Shown piece by piece: positions 1-5,185 of a stretch of DNA of 5,185 nucleotides. The translations under genes were made by a program, and so were the position numbers. Below the pieces are notes generated by a model. That model ran no database searches. It saw only the letters and a list, made by a program, of their open reading frames with translations, and was not told the DNA's origin. Numbering within the stretch: the stretch's first letter is position 1; every line of letters starts with the position of its first letter. The DNA comes from JBEKZQ01 sp049509675 (GTDB lineage: Bacteria; Planctomycetota; Planctomycetia; Pirellulales; Thermoguttaceae). Location of the stretch: the NCBI GenBank assembly GCA_049509675.1, contig JBEKZQ010000442.1, forward strand, positions 1 to 5,185, in the 5' to 3' direction.

Positions 1-104
1 ATACGCACAGCCGCGACAGCGTCGGCAAGGTGCTGGGGAGCGTCCGCAACATCCGCGTCGACGGCGACCAGCTCGTCGGACGCCTGTTCGTCGACAGCGC
101 ATGA
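1..104 (+). CDS. C-terminal end of a gene entering from the left; possibly HK97-type phage prohead protease-like
   Basis: Reading from base 3, an open frame runs to a TGA at 102-104 with protein-like composition: THSRDSVGKVLGSV, then RNIRVDGDQLVGRLFVDSA. The pattern of a His, then V-G-K-V, a short variable stretch, and R-V-x-G-D-x-L-V-G-R resembles the region of HK97-type prohead maturation proteases just after the catalytic His. This is resemblance by eye over about 33 residues. In intact proteases of that family the chain continues well past this point, so if the assignment is right this copy is cut short. The stop overlaps the ATG of the next small ORF (ATGA, 101-104), an arrangement typical of translationally coupled genes. 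The start lies outside the window. I am fairly confident that this is coding, and much less confident about the family. Confidence 0.45.
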   Translation, partial: THSRDSVGKVLGSVRNIRVDGDQLVGRLFVDSA

Positions 105-199
105 ACGCACTGATCCGCAAGTGGCTCGAAGAGAACTTTTCCGACAAGCTCCGAGCCGATGCCAGCACTTCCCTTGCAACCGCTTTCTCGGTACATTAG
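101..199 (+). CDS. Small 32-aa ORF, coupled by ATGA to the upstream gene; possibly a truncated gene start
   Basis: The ATG at 101 overlaps the upstream stop and the frame closes with TAG at 197-199, giving 32 residues that begin MNALIRKWLEENFSDK. The first part looks like a real amphipathic protein start; the rest (ASTSLATAFSVH) is non-descript. No Shine-Dalgarno is needed if translation is coupled. The ORF ends 5 bases before the kinase ATG. I do not recognise a function. If the preceding gene is a prohead protease, a major capsid protein would be the usual next gene, and this could be the N-terminal stub of one whose body was deleted. That is inference only. It could also be a chance ORF. 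Confidence 0.3.
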   Translation: MNALIRKWLEENFSDKLRADASTSLATAFSVH

Positions 200-204
200 C
201 CGCT

Positions 205-1164
205 ATGGAAAAGACTATCGATTGTGTCGCGTGCGGTTCGTGTGTGGCCGATATTCTGGTCCGCCCGGTGCCCTTGGAAACGGCGATCGGCGGCGGAGTT
301 CTGCTCAATAGCGATCCGATCCAGGTGGTGACGGGCGGGATCGCCTGCAACGCCGGAATCGCCATGGCCCGGCTGGGAATGAAAGTGGCCGCCTTCAGCT
401 ACGTGGGCCAGGACCTGTGGGGCGACCTGATCCGCCAGCGGTTGGAGGCGGAAGGCGTCGGCTGCCATCGGCTGTTGCGGCATCCGCACGCTCCCACGAG
501 CACCACGGCCGTGTTGATCGATCCCGGCGGCGAGCGAAGTTTTATACATTGCGTCGGCGCGCCCAAACTGATGACCGGGCCGCTGTTCCGCGAGCATCTC
601 GACCTGTTCGACCGCAGCCGCATGATGCTCTTGGGCTACTATTCGCTGATGCCCAATCTGGAGAGCGACCTGCCCGACGTCTTGGCGGCGATCCGCCAGA
701 CCGGCTGCCGCACGGCCCTGGACGCGGCCGGAAGCGGCGGCCGTATGCAGCCCTTGGATCGCATCCTGCCACAGCTAGACGTTTACGTTCCCAGTCGCGC
801 CGAGGCCGCGCAGCAAACCGGCCAAAGCGAGCCCCGGGCGATCATCGACGCCTTTCGCGCTTGCGGCGCGCCGGGGTTGTTGGGCGTCAAGCTCGGCGCG
901 CAAGGGGCCCTGCTCAGCCCGACCGCCGGCGAGTTCGTGACGATCCCTTGCGTGCCGCCGCCGGGACCCATCGTCGATACCACCGGGGCCGGCGACGCAT
1001 TTTATGCCGGCCTGTTGACCGGCCTCTTGTGCGGCTTGTCCTGCGGCGACGCCGGCCGCCTCGGGGCCGCCGCCGGCGCCTGTTGCGTTACCGGCCTGGG
1101 CGCATCGGCGGGCCTCCGCGATTTTTCCCAGACCGCCCGCTTGGCCGGCCTCCAGGGAAGCTGA
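205..1164 (+). CDS. PfkB/ribokinase-family carbohydrate kinase
   Basis: This 319-aa cytoplasmic kinase would transfer the ATP gamma-phosphate to a sugar or sugar-like alcohol. Both PfkB signatures are present: an N-terminal glycine-rich block TGGIACNAGIAMARLG (43-58) and the ATP/anion-hole block DTTGAGDAF (258-266) with the catalytic base Asp264. Other family landmarks are VGQDLWGD (67-74), the PSRAEAAQQTG stretch (196-206) matching the usual P-N-x-x-E motif region, and VKLGAQGALL (228-237). Length is typical. I chose the ATG at 205 because family homology begins there (CVACGSCVADILVRPV). The frame is open further upstream, but that part has no PfkB character and overlaps other coding-like sequence. 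There is no clear Shine-Dalgarno. The substrate cannot be read from sequence: ribokinase, fructokinase, 2-keto-3-deoxygluconate kinase and nucleoside kinase relatives share these motifs. A HAD phosphatase follows after 89 bp on the same strand, so co-transcription is plausible. Confidence 0.93.
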   Translation: MEKTIDCVACGSCVADILVRPVPLETAIGGGVLLNSDPIQVVTGGIACNAGIAMARLGMKVAAFSYVGQDLWGDLIRQRLEAEGVGCHRLLRHPHAPTSTTAVLIDPGGERSFIHCVGAPKLMTGPLFREHLDLFDRSRMMLLGYYSLMPNLESDLPDVLAAIRQTGCRTALDAAGSGGRMQPLDRILPQLDVYVPSRAEAAQQTGQSEPRAIIDAFRACGAPGLLGVKLGAQGALLSPTAGEFVTIPCVPPPGPIVDTTGAGDAFYAGLLTGLLCGLSCGDAGRLGAAAGACCVTGLGASAGLRDFSQTARLAGLQGS

Positions 1165-1187
1165 GCGGTCGTCCAGCGATTACTCCC

Positions 1188-1208
1188 CCTTCCCCTTCGC
1201 GGGTGAGG
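1188..1208. repeat. Short imperfect hairpin between kinase and HAD genes
   Basis: CCTTCCCC (1188-1195) and GGGTGAGG (1201-1208) can pair with one mismatch and one G-U around a 5-base loop TTCGC. No T-run follows on either strand, so it is not a standard intrinsic terminator. It may attenuate transcription or be a degenerate copy of a C/G-rich intergenic repeat. Function is unproven. Confidence 0.3.
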
Positions 1209-1241
1209 AGAGAAAGAAGGCCAGCAACTACGTTACCGCGG

Positions 1242-1247
1242 AAAAGG
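1242..1247 (+). promoter_or_regulatory. Ribosome binding site supporting the GTG start of the HAD gene
   Basis: AAAAGG lies 6 bases upstream of the GTG at 1254. It is the only purine-rich, Shine-Dalgarno-like stretch placed correctly for this gene. It supports the GTG start, as does the position of HAD motif I only 9 residues into the protein. Confidence 0.45.
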
Positions 1248-1253
1248 TGACAG

Positions 1254-1871
1254 GTGAAGACTCCCAAATTCCTGTACTTCGACCTGGGCAAGGTCTTGGT
1301 CGACTTCAGCTACCAGCGGATGTTCCGGCAGATGGCCGCGGCCGTCGGCGTCGAGCCAGTCCGCGTGGAGGAAACCCTCGTCTCCAGCGGATTACAGAAC
1401 TTGTACGAATCGGGCAAGATTTCCGGGCGGGAGTTTGCCGAGCGGTTTTGCCTCGCCACCGGCGGCGCCTGCGATTGCGACACGCTGCTGGCGGCCCACA
1501 ACGATATTTTTGCCCTCAATCCGACGATGCTGGCGGTCGTGGCGCAACTGGGCCTGGCAGGCTACCGCCTGGGCGTTCTTTCCAACACCTGCCAGGGCCA
1601 TTGGGAACACTGCCGCCGCCAGTACCGGATTCTGGATACTTTTTCCGTGTATGCACTGAGCTATCGCGTCGGCGCCTGCAAACCGGCGGCCCAGATCTTT
1701 CAGGCTGCCGCGGAAATGGCCGGCTGCCGGCCGGCAGAGATATTTTACACCGATGACATCGCCGGCCACGTCGCCGCCGCGCAATCGATGGGCTTCGACG
1801 CCGTGCAGTACGCGTCCACGCCCCAACTCGTGGCCGAACTGCGCAATCGCGGCGTGCGGTTCAATTACTAA
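1254..1871 (+). CDS. HAD-superfamily hydrolase, YihX-like (subfamily IA) sugar-phosphatase candidate
   Basis: This 205-aa cytoplasmic phosphatase starts with GTG. All four HAD motifs are visible: motif I YFDLGKVLVDF (8-18) with nucleophile Asp10; motif II VLSNT (108-112) with Ser110; motif III Lys143 in GACKPAAQIF; motif IV YTDDIAGHV (165-173) with Asp167 and Asp168 for Mg2+. The cap lies between motifs I and II and includes YESGKISGREFAERFC (51-66), as in the helical-cap class. Motif I has Gly12 where most HAD phosphatases have the acid/base Asp. Escherichia coli YihX, an alpha-D-glucose-1-phosphatase, has the same D-L-G pattern, and overall length and motif layout also fit that group. Related soluble epoxide hydrolase N-domains and haloacid dehalogenases are alternatives. 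There is no signal peptide. The gene follows the kinase by 89 bp and precedes the peptidase by 47 bp. The exact substrate is unknown. Confidence 0.88.
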   Translation: MKTPKFLYFDLGKVLVDFSYQRMFRQMAAAVGVEPVRVEETLVSSGLQNLYESGKISGREFAERFCLATGGACDCDTLLAAHNDIFALNPTMLAVVAQLGLAGYRLGVLSNTCQGHWEHCRRQYRILDTFSVYALSYRVGACKPAAQIFQAAAEMAGCRPAEIFYTDDIAGHVAAAQSMGFDAVQYASTPQLVAELRNRGVRFNY

Positions 1872-1882
1872 ACACAGTCCAA

Positions 1883-1911
1883 TCCACAACAATCTCGCGA
1901 TTAAGTAAGAT
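1883..1911 (+). promoter_or_regulatory. Weak sigma70-like promoter candidate immediately upstream of the M13 peptidase
   Basis: TCCACA (1883-1888) and TAAGAT (1906-1911) are separated by 17 bases, and each matches the sigma70 consensus at 4 of 6 positions. The 47-bp gap is visibly AT-richer than the flanking genes. Transcription starting 7-8 bases past the -10 would begin at about 1918-1919, at the ATG itself. No Shine-Dalgarno is present before this ATG, which would fit a leaderless message. The match is weak and could be chance. Confidence 0.25.
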
Positions 1912-1918
1912 AGCTACC

Positions 1919-3946
1919 ATGAGAACGAACTGCTTGCTCGCCTTGGTGCCGACTTTCACGCTGCTGGCGGCCTGCGCGGCGGAGGGCCAGGCCGCCCAGC
2001 CGCTCGCCAGCGGCATCGATCGGGCCAACTTCGACCCGTCCGTGCGTTTCCAGGACGATCTATTCCACGCGGTCAACGGCGCCTGGCTCGCCAAGACCGA
2101 GATCCCCGCCGACCGCGCCGATTACGGCGCCTTCACGGCGCTGGCCGAACAGGCCGAAAAGGACGTCCGCGCCATCGTCGAGAGCTGTGCCGGCGCCGGC
2201 CATAACGCGGCGGACCCCGAAAAGAAGATCGGAGACCTGTACGCCTCGTACATGGACGAGGCGCGGGCCGAGCGGCTTGGCATAACGCCCATCGCCGGCA
2301 CGCTCGCGGCCATCGACAGCATCCAGACCAAGGCCGGCCTCGTGCGGATGCTCGCCGAGTTGGCCCGGGTCGGCATCAGCGGCGCGGTGGACTGCTCGAT
2401 CGCTCCCGATGCCAAGCAATCCGATCGCTACATCCTTCATCTCTCCCAGGCGGGCCTCGGCCTGCCGGACCGCGACTACTACTGGGACGCCAAGTACAAG
2501 GAGAAGCTGGCGGCCTACGAGGCGCACGTTGCGCGGAGCCTGGCGCTTTGCGGAGTCGTCAACGCCCGTCGCGCCGCCGCCCAGATCGTGGCCTTCGAGA
2601 CGCGCCTTGCCCGCGCACACTGGTCGAAGGAGGACAACCGCGACAACGTCAAGACGTACAACAAGCGGACCCGCGAGGGGCTCCTCCGGCTGGCGCCCGG
2701 ATTGGACTGGAACCTGTACTTCGAGACGGTCGGCGCCGGCGCCGCGGAGGAGCTCATCGTCGCACAGCCGTCGTATCTCACGGCCGTCGCCGGGCTGGCC
2801 GACTCCGCGCCGCTGGGAATCTGGAAGGCCTGGCTGAAGTGGAAAGTGGTCCATGAGCACGCGGGCCTGCTGAACCGGGCGCTGGTCGACGCGGACTTCG
2901 CCTTCTACGGCGGCACCCTCCGCGGCATTCCCCGGATTCGCCCGCGCTGGAAGCGGGCGGTCGCCGCCGTCGAGGGCGGCCTCGGCGAGGCGGTCGGCAA
3001 GTTGTACGTCGCCAGGCATTTCCCGCCCGACGCCAAGCTGCGCATGGACGCCATGGTCAAGAACATCATCGCCGCCTATGGGCAGGCCGTCCGCGAGCTG
3101 GATTGGATGGGCCCGAGCACCAAACAGAAAGCGCTCGCCAAGCTGGCGGCCTTCGACCCGAAGATCGGCTATCCGAAAAAATGGCGCGATTACTCCGCAC
3201 TGGTGATCCGCCGCGACGACCTGGTCGGCAACCTCCAGCGCGCGGCGGCCTTCGAGTGGAATCGCCGACTCGCCCGGCTCGGCAAGCCCGTGGATCGCGA
3301 CGAATGGTTTATGACCCCGCAGACCGTCAACGCCTACTACAACCCCAGCATGAACGCGATCGTGTTCCCGGCCGCAATCCTGCAACCGCCGTTTTTCAAC
3401 CGTGCCGCCGCCGACGCGGTGAACTATGGCGGCATCGGCGCGGTGATCGGCCACGAAACCGGCCACGGATTCGACGACCAAGGCTCGAAGTGGGATGGCG
3501 CCGGCAACCTCGCCGACTGGTGGACGGCCGCCGACCGCGCCGAGTTCGACCGCCGCGGCGCCGCGCTGGCGGCGCAATTCGATCGCTTCGAGCCGCTGCC
3601 GGGCTACAAAGTCAACGGCCGCTTCACGCTCGGCGAGAACAGCGCCGACCTGGCCGGCCTGACCATCTCCTACGCGGCCTACCGTCGCGCCCTGGGCGGC
3701 CGCGAGGCCCCGGTCCTCGACGGCCTGAGCGGCGATCAGCGGTTCTTCATCGGCTGGGCCCAGGTGTGGCGCCGCAAGCACCGCGTCGACGACCTCAAAA
3801 CGCGGCTCCTCATCGACCCGCATTCACCCGCCGAATACCGCGTCAACGGCACGGTCCGCAACCTGCCCGCCTTCTACTCTGCGTTCGGGGTGAAGCCGGG
3901 CGACAAGATGTACCTGCCGCCCAACGAGCGCGTGAAGATCTGGTGA
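1919..3946 (+). CDS. Secreted M13-family zinc metalloendopeptidase (neprilysin/PepO type), putative lipoprotein
   Basis: This 675-aa enzyme would cleave peptides outside the cytoplasm. The N-terminus is a signal sequence with a lipobox LAAC (16-19), predicting lipidation of Cys19 by signal peptidase II; the residue after the Cys is Ala, not Asp. The M13 N-terminal helical domain spans roughly 35-425 (landmarks DDLFHAVNGAW, 46-56, and GLPDRDYYW, 181-189). The catalytic domain has the substrate-binding NAYYNP (471-476), the VNYGGIGAVIGHETGHGFDDQG block (501-522) with zinc ligands His512 and His516 and catalytic Glu513, then GENSADLAG (572-580) giving the third ligand Glu573 and the supporting Asp577. 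The C-terminus has DPHSPAEYRVNG (633-644), whose His635 and Arg641 match the transition-state and substrate-binding residues of neprilysin, and ends KPGDKMYLPPNERVKIW, the normal family end. Length is typical and the gene looks intact. Thr514 in HETGH is unusual. It probably scavenges peptides in the periplasm or at the membrane. Confidence 0.96.
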   Translation: MRTNCLLALVPTFTLLAACAAEGQAAQPLASGIDRANFDPSVRFQDDLFHAVNGAWLAKTEIPADRADYGAFTALAEQAEKDVRAIVESCAGAGHNAADPEKKIGDLYASYMDEARAERLGITPIAGTLAAIDSIQTKAGLVRMLAELARVGISGAVDCSIAPDAKQSDRYILHLSQAGLGLPDRDYYWDAKYKEKLAAYEAHVARSLALCGVVNARRAAAQIVAFETRLARAHWSKEDNRDNVKTYNKRTREGLLRLAPGLDWNLYFETVGAGAAEELIVAQPSYLTAVAGLADSAPLGIWKAWLKWKVVHEHAGLLNRALVDADFAFYGGTLRGIPRIRPRWKRAVAAVEGGLGEAVGKLYVARHFPPDAKLRMDAMVKNIIAAYGQAVRELDWMGPSTKQKALAKLAAFDPKIGYPKKWRDYSALVIRRDDLVGNLQRAAAFEWNRRLARLGKPVDRDEWFMTPQTVNAYYNPSMNAIVFPAAILQPPFFNRAAADAVNYGGIGAVIGHETGHGFDDQGSKWDGAGNLADWWTAADRAEFDRRGAALAAQFDRFEPLPGYKVNGRFTLGENSADLAGLTISYAAYRRALGGREAPVLDGLSGDQRFFIGWAQVWRRKHRVDDLKTRLLIDPHSPAEYRVNGTVRNLPAFYSAFGVKPGDKMYLPPNERVKIW

Positions 3947-3975
3947 GGTGTGGGCACGGAAAGGCGGGACGGAAA

Positions 3976-4052
3976 GCTGCCACCAAATTTGGACAAGGTA
4001 GTCTTACGCTGCTACACTTTATCCATGTTACCTGTATTTGGTGGCTGCCACC
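3976..4052. repeat. Nested inverted repeats with a 9-bp direct repeat
   Basis: GCCACCAAAT (3979-3988) is exactly complementary to ATTTGGTGGC (4036-4045), with two more pairs outside a single mismatch. Inside it AGGTA (3996-4000) pairs with TACCT (4029-4033), so the region could fold as one interrupted stem with a loop of about 28 bases. Each arm also has its own symmetry: CCAAATTTGG (3983-3992) is a perfect palindrome and GGTGGCTGCCACC (4040-4052) is a palindrome around one central base. GCTGCCACC occurs directly repeated at 3976-3984 and 4044-4052. The terminal inverted arms over a short non-coding core resemble a miniature mobile element or a structured transcript end. Which of these it is cannot be decided from one copy. 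Confidence 0.6.
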
Positions 4053-4076
4053 TTATCGTTCTTCTTATCGTTCTTT
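4040..4076 (+). terminator. Possible transcription terminator for the M13 peptidase gene
   Basis: The palindrome GGTGGCTGCCACC can form a short stem (GGTG/CACC with a 5-base loop) and is followed on the plus strand by a T-rich tract (TTATCGTTCTTCTTATCG...). The site is about 95 bases past the peptidase stop, where a terminator is expected. The T-tract is interrupted and the stem is short, so this is weaker than a textbook Rho-independent terminator. On the minus strand no T-run follows the stem. Confidence 0.3.
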
Positions 4077-4083
4077 ATCGTTC
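4053..4083. repeat. Three near-tandem copies of TTATCGTTC
   Basis: TTATCGTTC occurs exactly at 4053-4061, 4065-4073 and 4075-4083, with offsets of 12 and 10 bases, so the copies are separated by TTC-type filler or a single T. On the other strand the unit reads GAACGATAA. The spacing is close to one helical turn. It could be a decayed microsatellite or a set of protein-binding repeats. It begins immediately at the end of the palindrome at 4040-4052. Confidence 0.75.
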
Positions 4084-4123
4084 CTCACGCGATCAACAGA
4101 TTGGGCTGTTCATCGGCCGCGCG

Positions 4124-5185
4124 TCACGGTTCGGAGAGCCGATACAGGGGCAAGTGGCGAAAATAGACCTCCAGGGCGAGCAACCGCAGTGAGCTTGCGT
4201 AGAGGCGTCCCCCCTGGTAGTCCCATTGGTCGGCCGGGTCCCAGGTTCCCGCCAGATGCCCGGTCTTGACCTGCGTCTTCACGAGCATGTCGCGCAGGGC
4301 CAGATTCCACTGTCGCCAGGCGTCGCCCTGGACATGATACATGACTTGCGTGCCGTAGTACCAATAGTAGCTCGTTTCTTGTCCTTTGCGCGGCAGGTGG
4401 GCGAGGAGGTACTTCACCCCGGACTGCAAGCGCGGATCGCCGGGCTGGGCGCCCAGGTATTCGAGGCAGAGCAGCCCCTCGGCGGTCATGGCGGGAGTGA
4501 TCGCCGAGCCGGCCATGTAGCGGAACGTGCCGATGCCGTCGCCGTTTCCCTCGGCGCTTCGCAGCCACTTGTGGACCAGGTCCAACGAGTCTTGCGAGAC
4601 GCTCAGGGCCGCCATCTGGCCGCTTTTCATGGCCATCACCTGCCAGCCCACGACCGAGGTGTCGGCGGCCTGTTGCGGATTGTAGCGCCAGCCGCCGGAG
4701 GGTTTGTGCTGCGCGGCCACGATGAAGTCGATCGCCCGCTGCGCCGGATCGCGGAGCTCGGGGTCCTTGGTCATGCCGTAGGCCTCGCAGAGCACGATGG
4801 CGGCGATGGCGTGGGCGTACATGCGGCCCTCGCGGCTCATCTTTCCGCTCAATTCTCCGTCGCGCTTCTGCTGGGCGCGCATCCAGTGCAGTCCACGGCC
4901 CACGGCAAGCTGGTACTGGCCCGACACGTGCGTGTGGCCGTCGCCCAACAAGGGCAGCAGGGCAAAGCCGGTGGCGGCCACGTCGCACTCGAACCCGCCG
5001 GCGCCGCCATAGTTGCGGCCCGGGACCTGCTGGTAGAACCGATGCAAGCTCCAATAGCCGTCGGGGTGTTGGTGCTCGACGAGCCAACTCAGGCCGCGGT
5101 GTACAGCCGCCAGGCTTTCGCTGGTGCCGCCGGCGGCGGTGGCCAGGTACTGCTTGTCTTCGCTTTGCCGCATGCGGAACATCGC
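4124..5185 (-). CDS. Prenyltransferase/squalene-oxidase-repeat (alpha/alpha-barrel) protein, C-terminal part
   Basis: The frame is open from the right edge to a TGA at 4126-4124. An internal ATG at 5182-5180 would give 352 residues, but sequence from residue 1 already looks like the interior of a planctomycete repeat protein, so the true start probably lies beyond the window. Residue numbers count from that ATG. Repeats of the squalene-cyclase/prenyltransferase fold begin with helix-turn units such as GLSWLVEHQHPDGYWSL (30-46), GRGLHWMRAQQKRDGEL (95-111) and AIDFIVAAQHKPSGGWRYNP (150-169), the last two being QW-like. Further blocks are DTSVVGWQVMAMKSG (174-188), ITPAMTAEGLLCLEYLG (228-244), YYWYYGTQVMYH (272-283) and GGRLYASSLRLLALEVYFRHLPLY (324-347). 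The squalene-hopene cyclase catalytic DxDD is absent and I see no zinc-ligand set of protein prenyltransferases, so cyclase or prenyltransferase activity is doubtful. In planctomycetes such domains often sit behind a long N-terminal region with a membrane segment; here that would be off-window. Function is unknown. Confidence 0.9.
   Translation of the reverse strand, partial: AMFRMRQSEDKQYLATAAGGTSESLAAVHRGLSWLVEHQHPDGYWSLHRFYQQVPGRNYGGAGGFECDVAATGFALLPLLGDGHTHVSGQYQLAVGRGLHWMRAQQKRDGELSGKMSREGRMYAHAIAAIVLCEAYGMTKDPELRDPAQRAIDFIVAAQHKPSGGWRYNPQQAADTSVVGWQVMAMKSGQMAALSVSQDSLDLVHKWLRSAEGNGDGIGTFRYMAGSAITPAMTAEGLLCLEYLGAQPGDPRLQSGVKYLLAHLPRKGQETSYYWYYGTQVMYHVQGDAWRQWNLALRDMLVKTQVKTGHLAGTWDPADQWDYQGGRLYASSLRLLALEVYFRHLPLYRLSEP

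Larger units (their letters stand above)
3947..4123. other. Structured, relatively AT-rich spacer between convergent genes
   Basis: This 177-bp gap lies between the stop codons of the M13 peptidase (plus) and the repeat protein (minus). Its middle (about 3971-4084) has lower GC than anything else in the window and holds nested inverted repeats, two palindromes, a 9-bp direct repeat and three copies of TTATCGTTC, listed separately. The outer parts (3947-3970, 4085-4123) show nothing notable. A plus-strand frame crosses the spacer (3950-4192), but it runs into the antisense gene and has no recognisable protein character. Confidence 0.7.

Noticed and set aside
121..204. Upstream GTG start giving the kinase 28 extra N-terminal residues
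   Set aside because: The extra residues are Arg/Cys-rich with no PfkB similarity, while the family fold begins right after the ATG at 205. The region is better explained by the 101-199 ORF and the kinase leader.
223..243. CxxCxxC near the kinase N-terminus (Cys7, Cys10, Cys13), suggesting an iron-sulfur site
   Set aside because: These residues fall in the first beta strand of the PfkB fold, no fourth Cys pattern or ferredoxin context exists, and the surrounding sequence follows the normal kinase alignment. This is probably coincidence.
1247..1756. Alternative GTG start and frame (169 codons) overlapping the HAD gene
   Set aside because: The product lacks HAD motifs and is Arg/Gly/Pro-rich, and the frame starting at 1254 contains all four HAD motifs.
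2060..3823. 587-codon open frame on the minus strand inside the M13 gene
   Set aside because: It is a GC-rich antisense shadow. The plus-strand frame has the complete M13 motif set and a natural end, while this product is low-complexity Val/Gly/Ala/Arg-rich with no family signal.
3950..4192. 80-codon plus-strand ORF with a hydrophobic run (LPVFGGCHLIVLLIVLY), a possible small membrane protein
   Set aside because: The hydrophobic run is produced by the TTATCGTTC repeats in the spacer, and the last third is antisense to the repeat-protein gene. There is no ribosome binding site or family resemblance.
4110..5087. 325-codon alternative minus-strand frame overlapping the repeat-protein gene
   Set aside because: It is an Arg/Pro/Gly-rich frame-shifted shadow. 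The other minus-strand frame shows ordered cyclase-type repeats.
1..5185. Search for a defence system, CRISPR array, toxin-antitoxin pair, tRNA or intact IS element
   Set aside because: No spaced identical repeats, transposase motifs, tRNA cloverleaf or toxin/antitoxin-sized gene pair were seen. The genes present are metabolic, proteolytic or of unknown structural type.

Overview
The window is strongly GC-rich, and its gene content points to a member of the Planctomycetota, most likely Pirellulales-like. The best evidence is the minus-strand gene at the right end. It encodes a prenyltransferase/squalene-oxidase-repeat protein with a C-terminal block (GGRLYASSL...LEVYFRHLPLY) that I know from planctomycete proteins of this kind. 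Weak or absent Shine-Dalgarno sequences and a lipoprotein-type M13 peptidase fit this, but the taxonomic call is inference.

Layout, left to right. Positions 1-199 hold the 3' end of a gene that runs in from outside the window. Its last residues resemble a slice of an HK97-type phage prohead protease. A 32-codon ORF overlaps it by ATGA. Together they look like the edge of a phage-derived or decayed module. Three plus-strand genes follow. The first is a PfkB-family sugar kinase (205-1164). The second is a YihX-like HAD phosphatase with a GTG start (1254-1871). The third is a complete secreted M13 (neprilysin/PepO-type) zinc endopeptidase with a lipobox (1919-3946). A 177-bp spacer (3947-4123) separates this last gene from the convergent minus-strand repeat protein (4124 to the right edge, probably 5'-truncated). 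Unlike the surrounding DNA, the spacer is relatively AT-rich and full of inverted, palindromic and short direct repeats.

The kinase and the phosphatase are close and co-oriented (89-bp gap) and may form a small sugar/sugar-phosphate unit. The peptidase probably has its own start signals: a weak promoter-like pair lies so close to its ATG that the mRNA could be leaderless. The peptidase and the repeat protein converge, so their shared spacer is where terminators are expected.

I see no defence system, CRISPR array, tRNA, rRNA or intact mobile element. The parts most worth a second look are the structured spacer at about 3976-4083 and the phage-like remnant at the left edge. The rest is ordinary chromosomal gene content.
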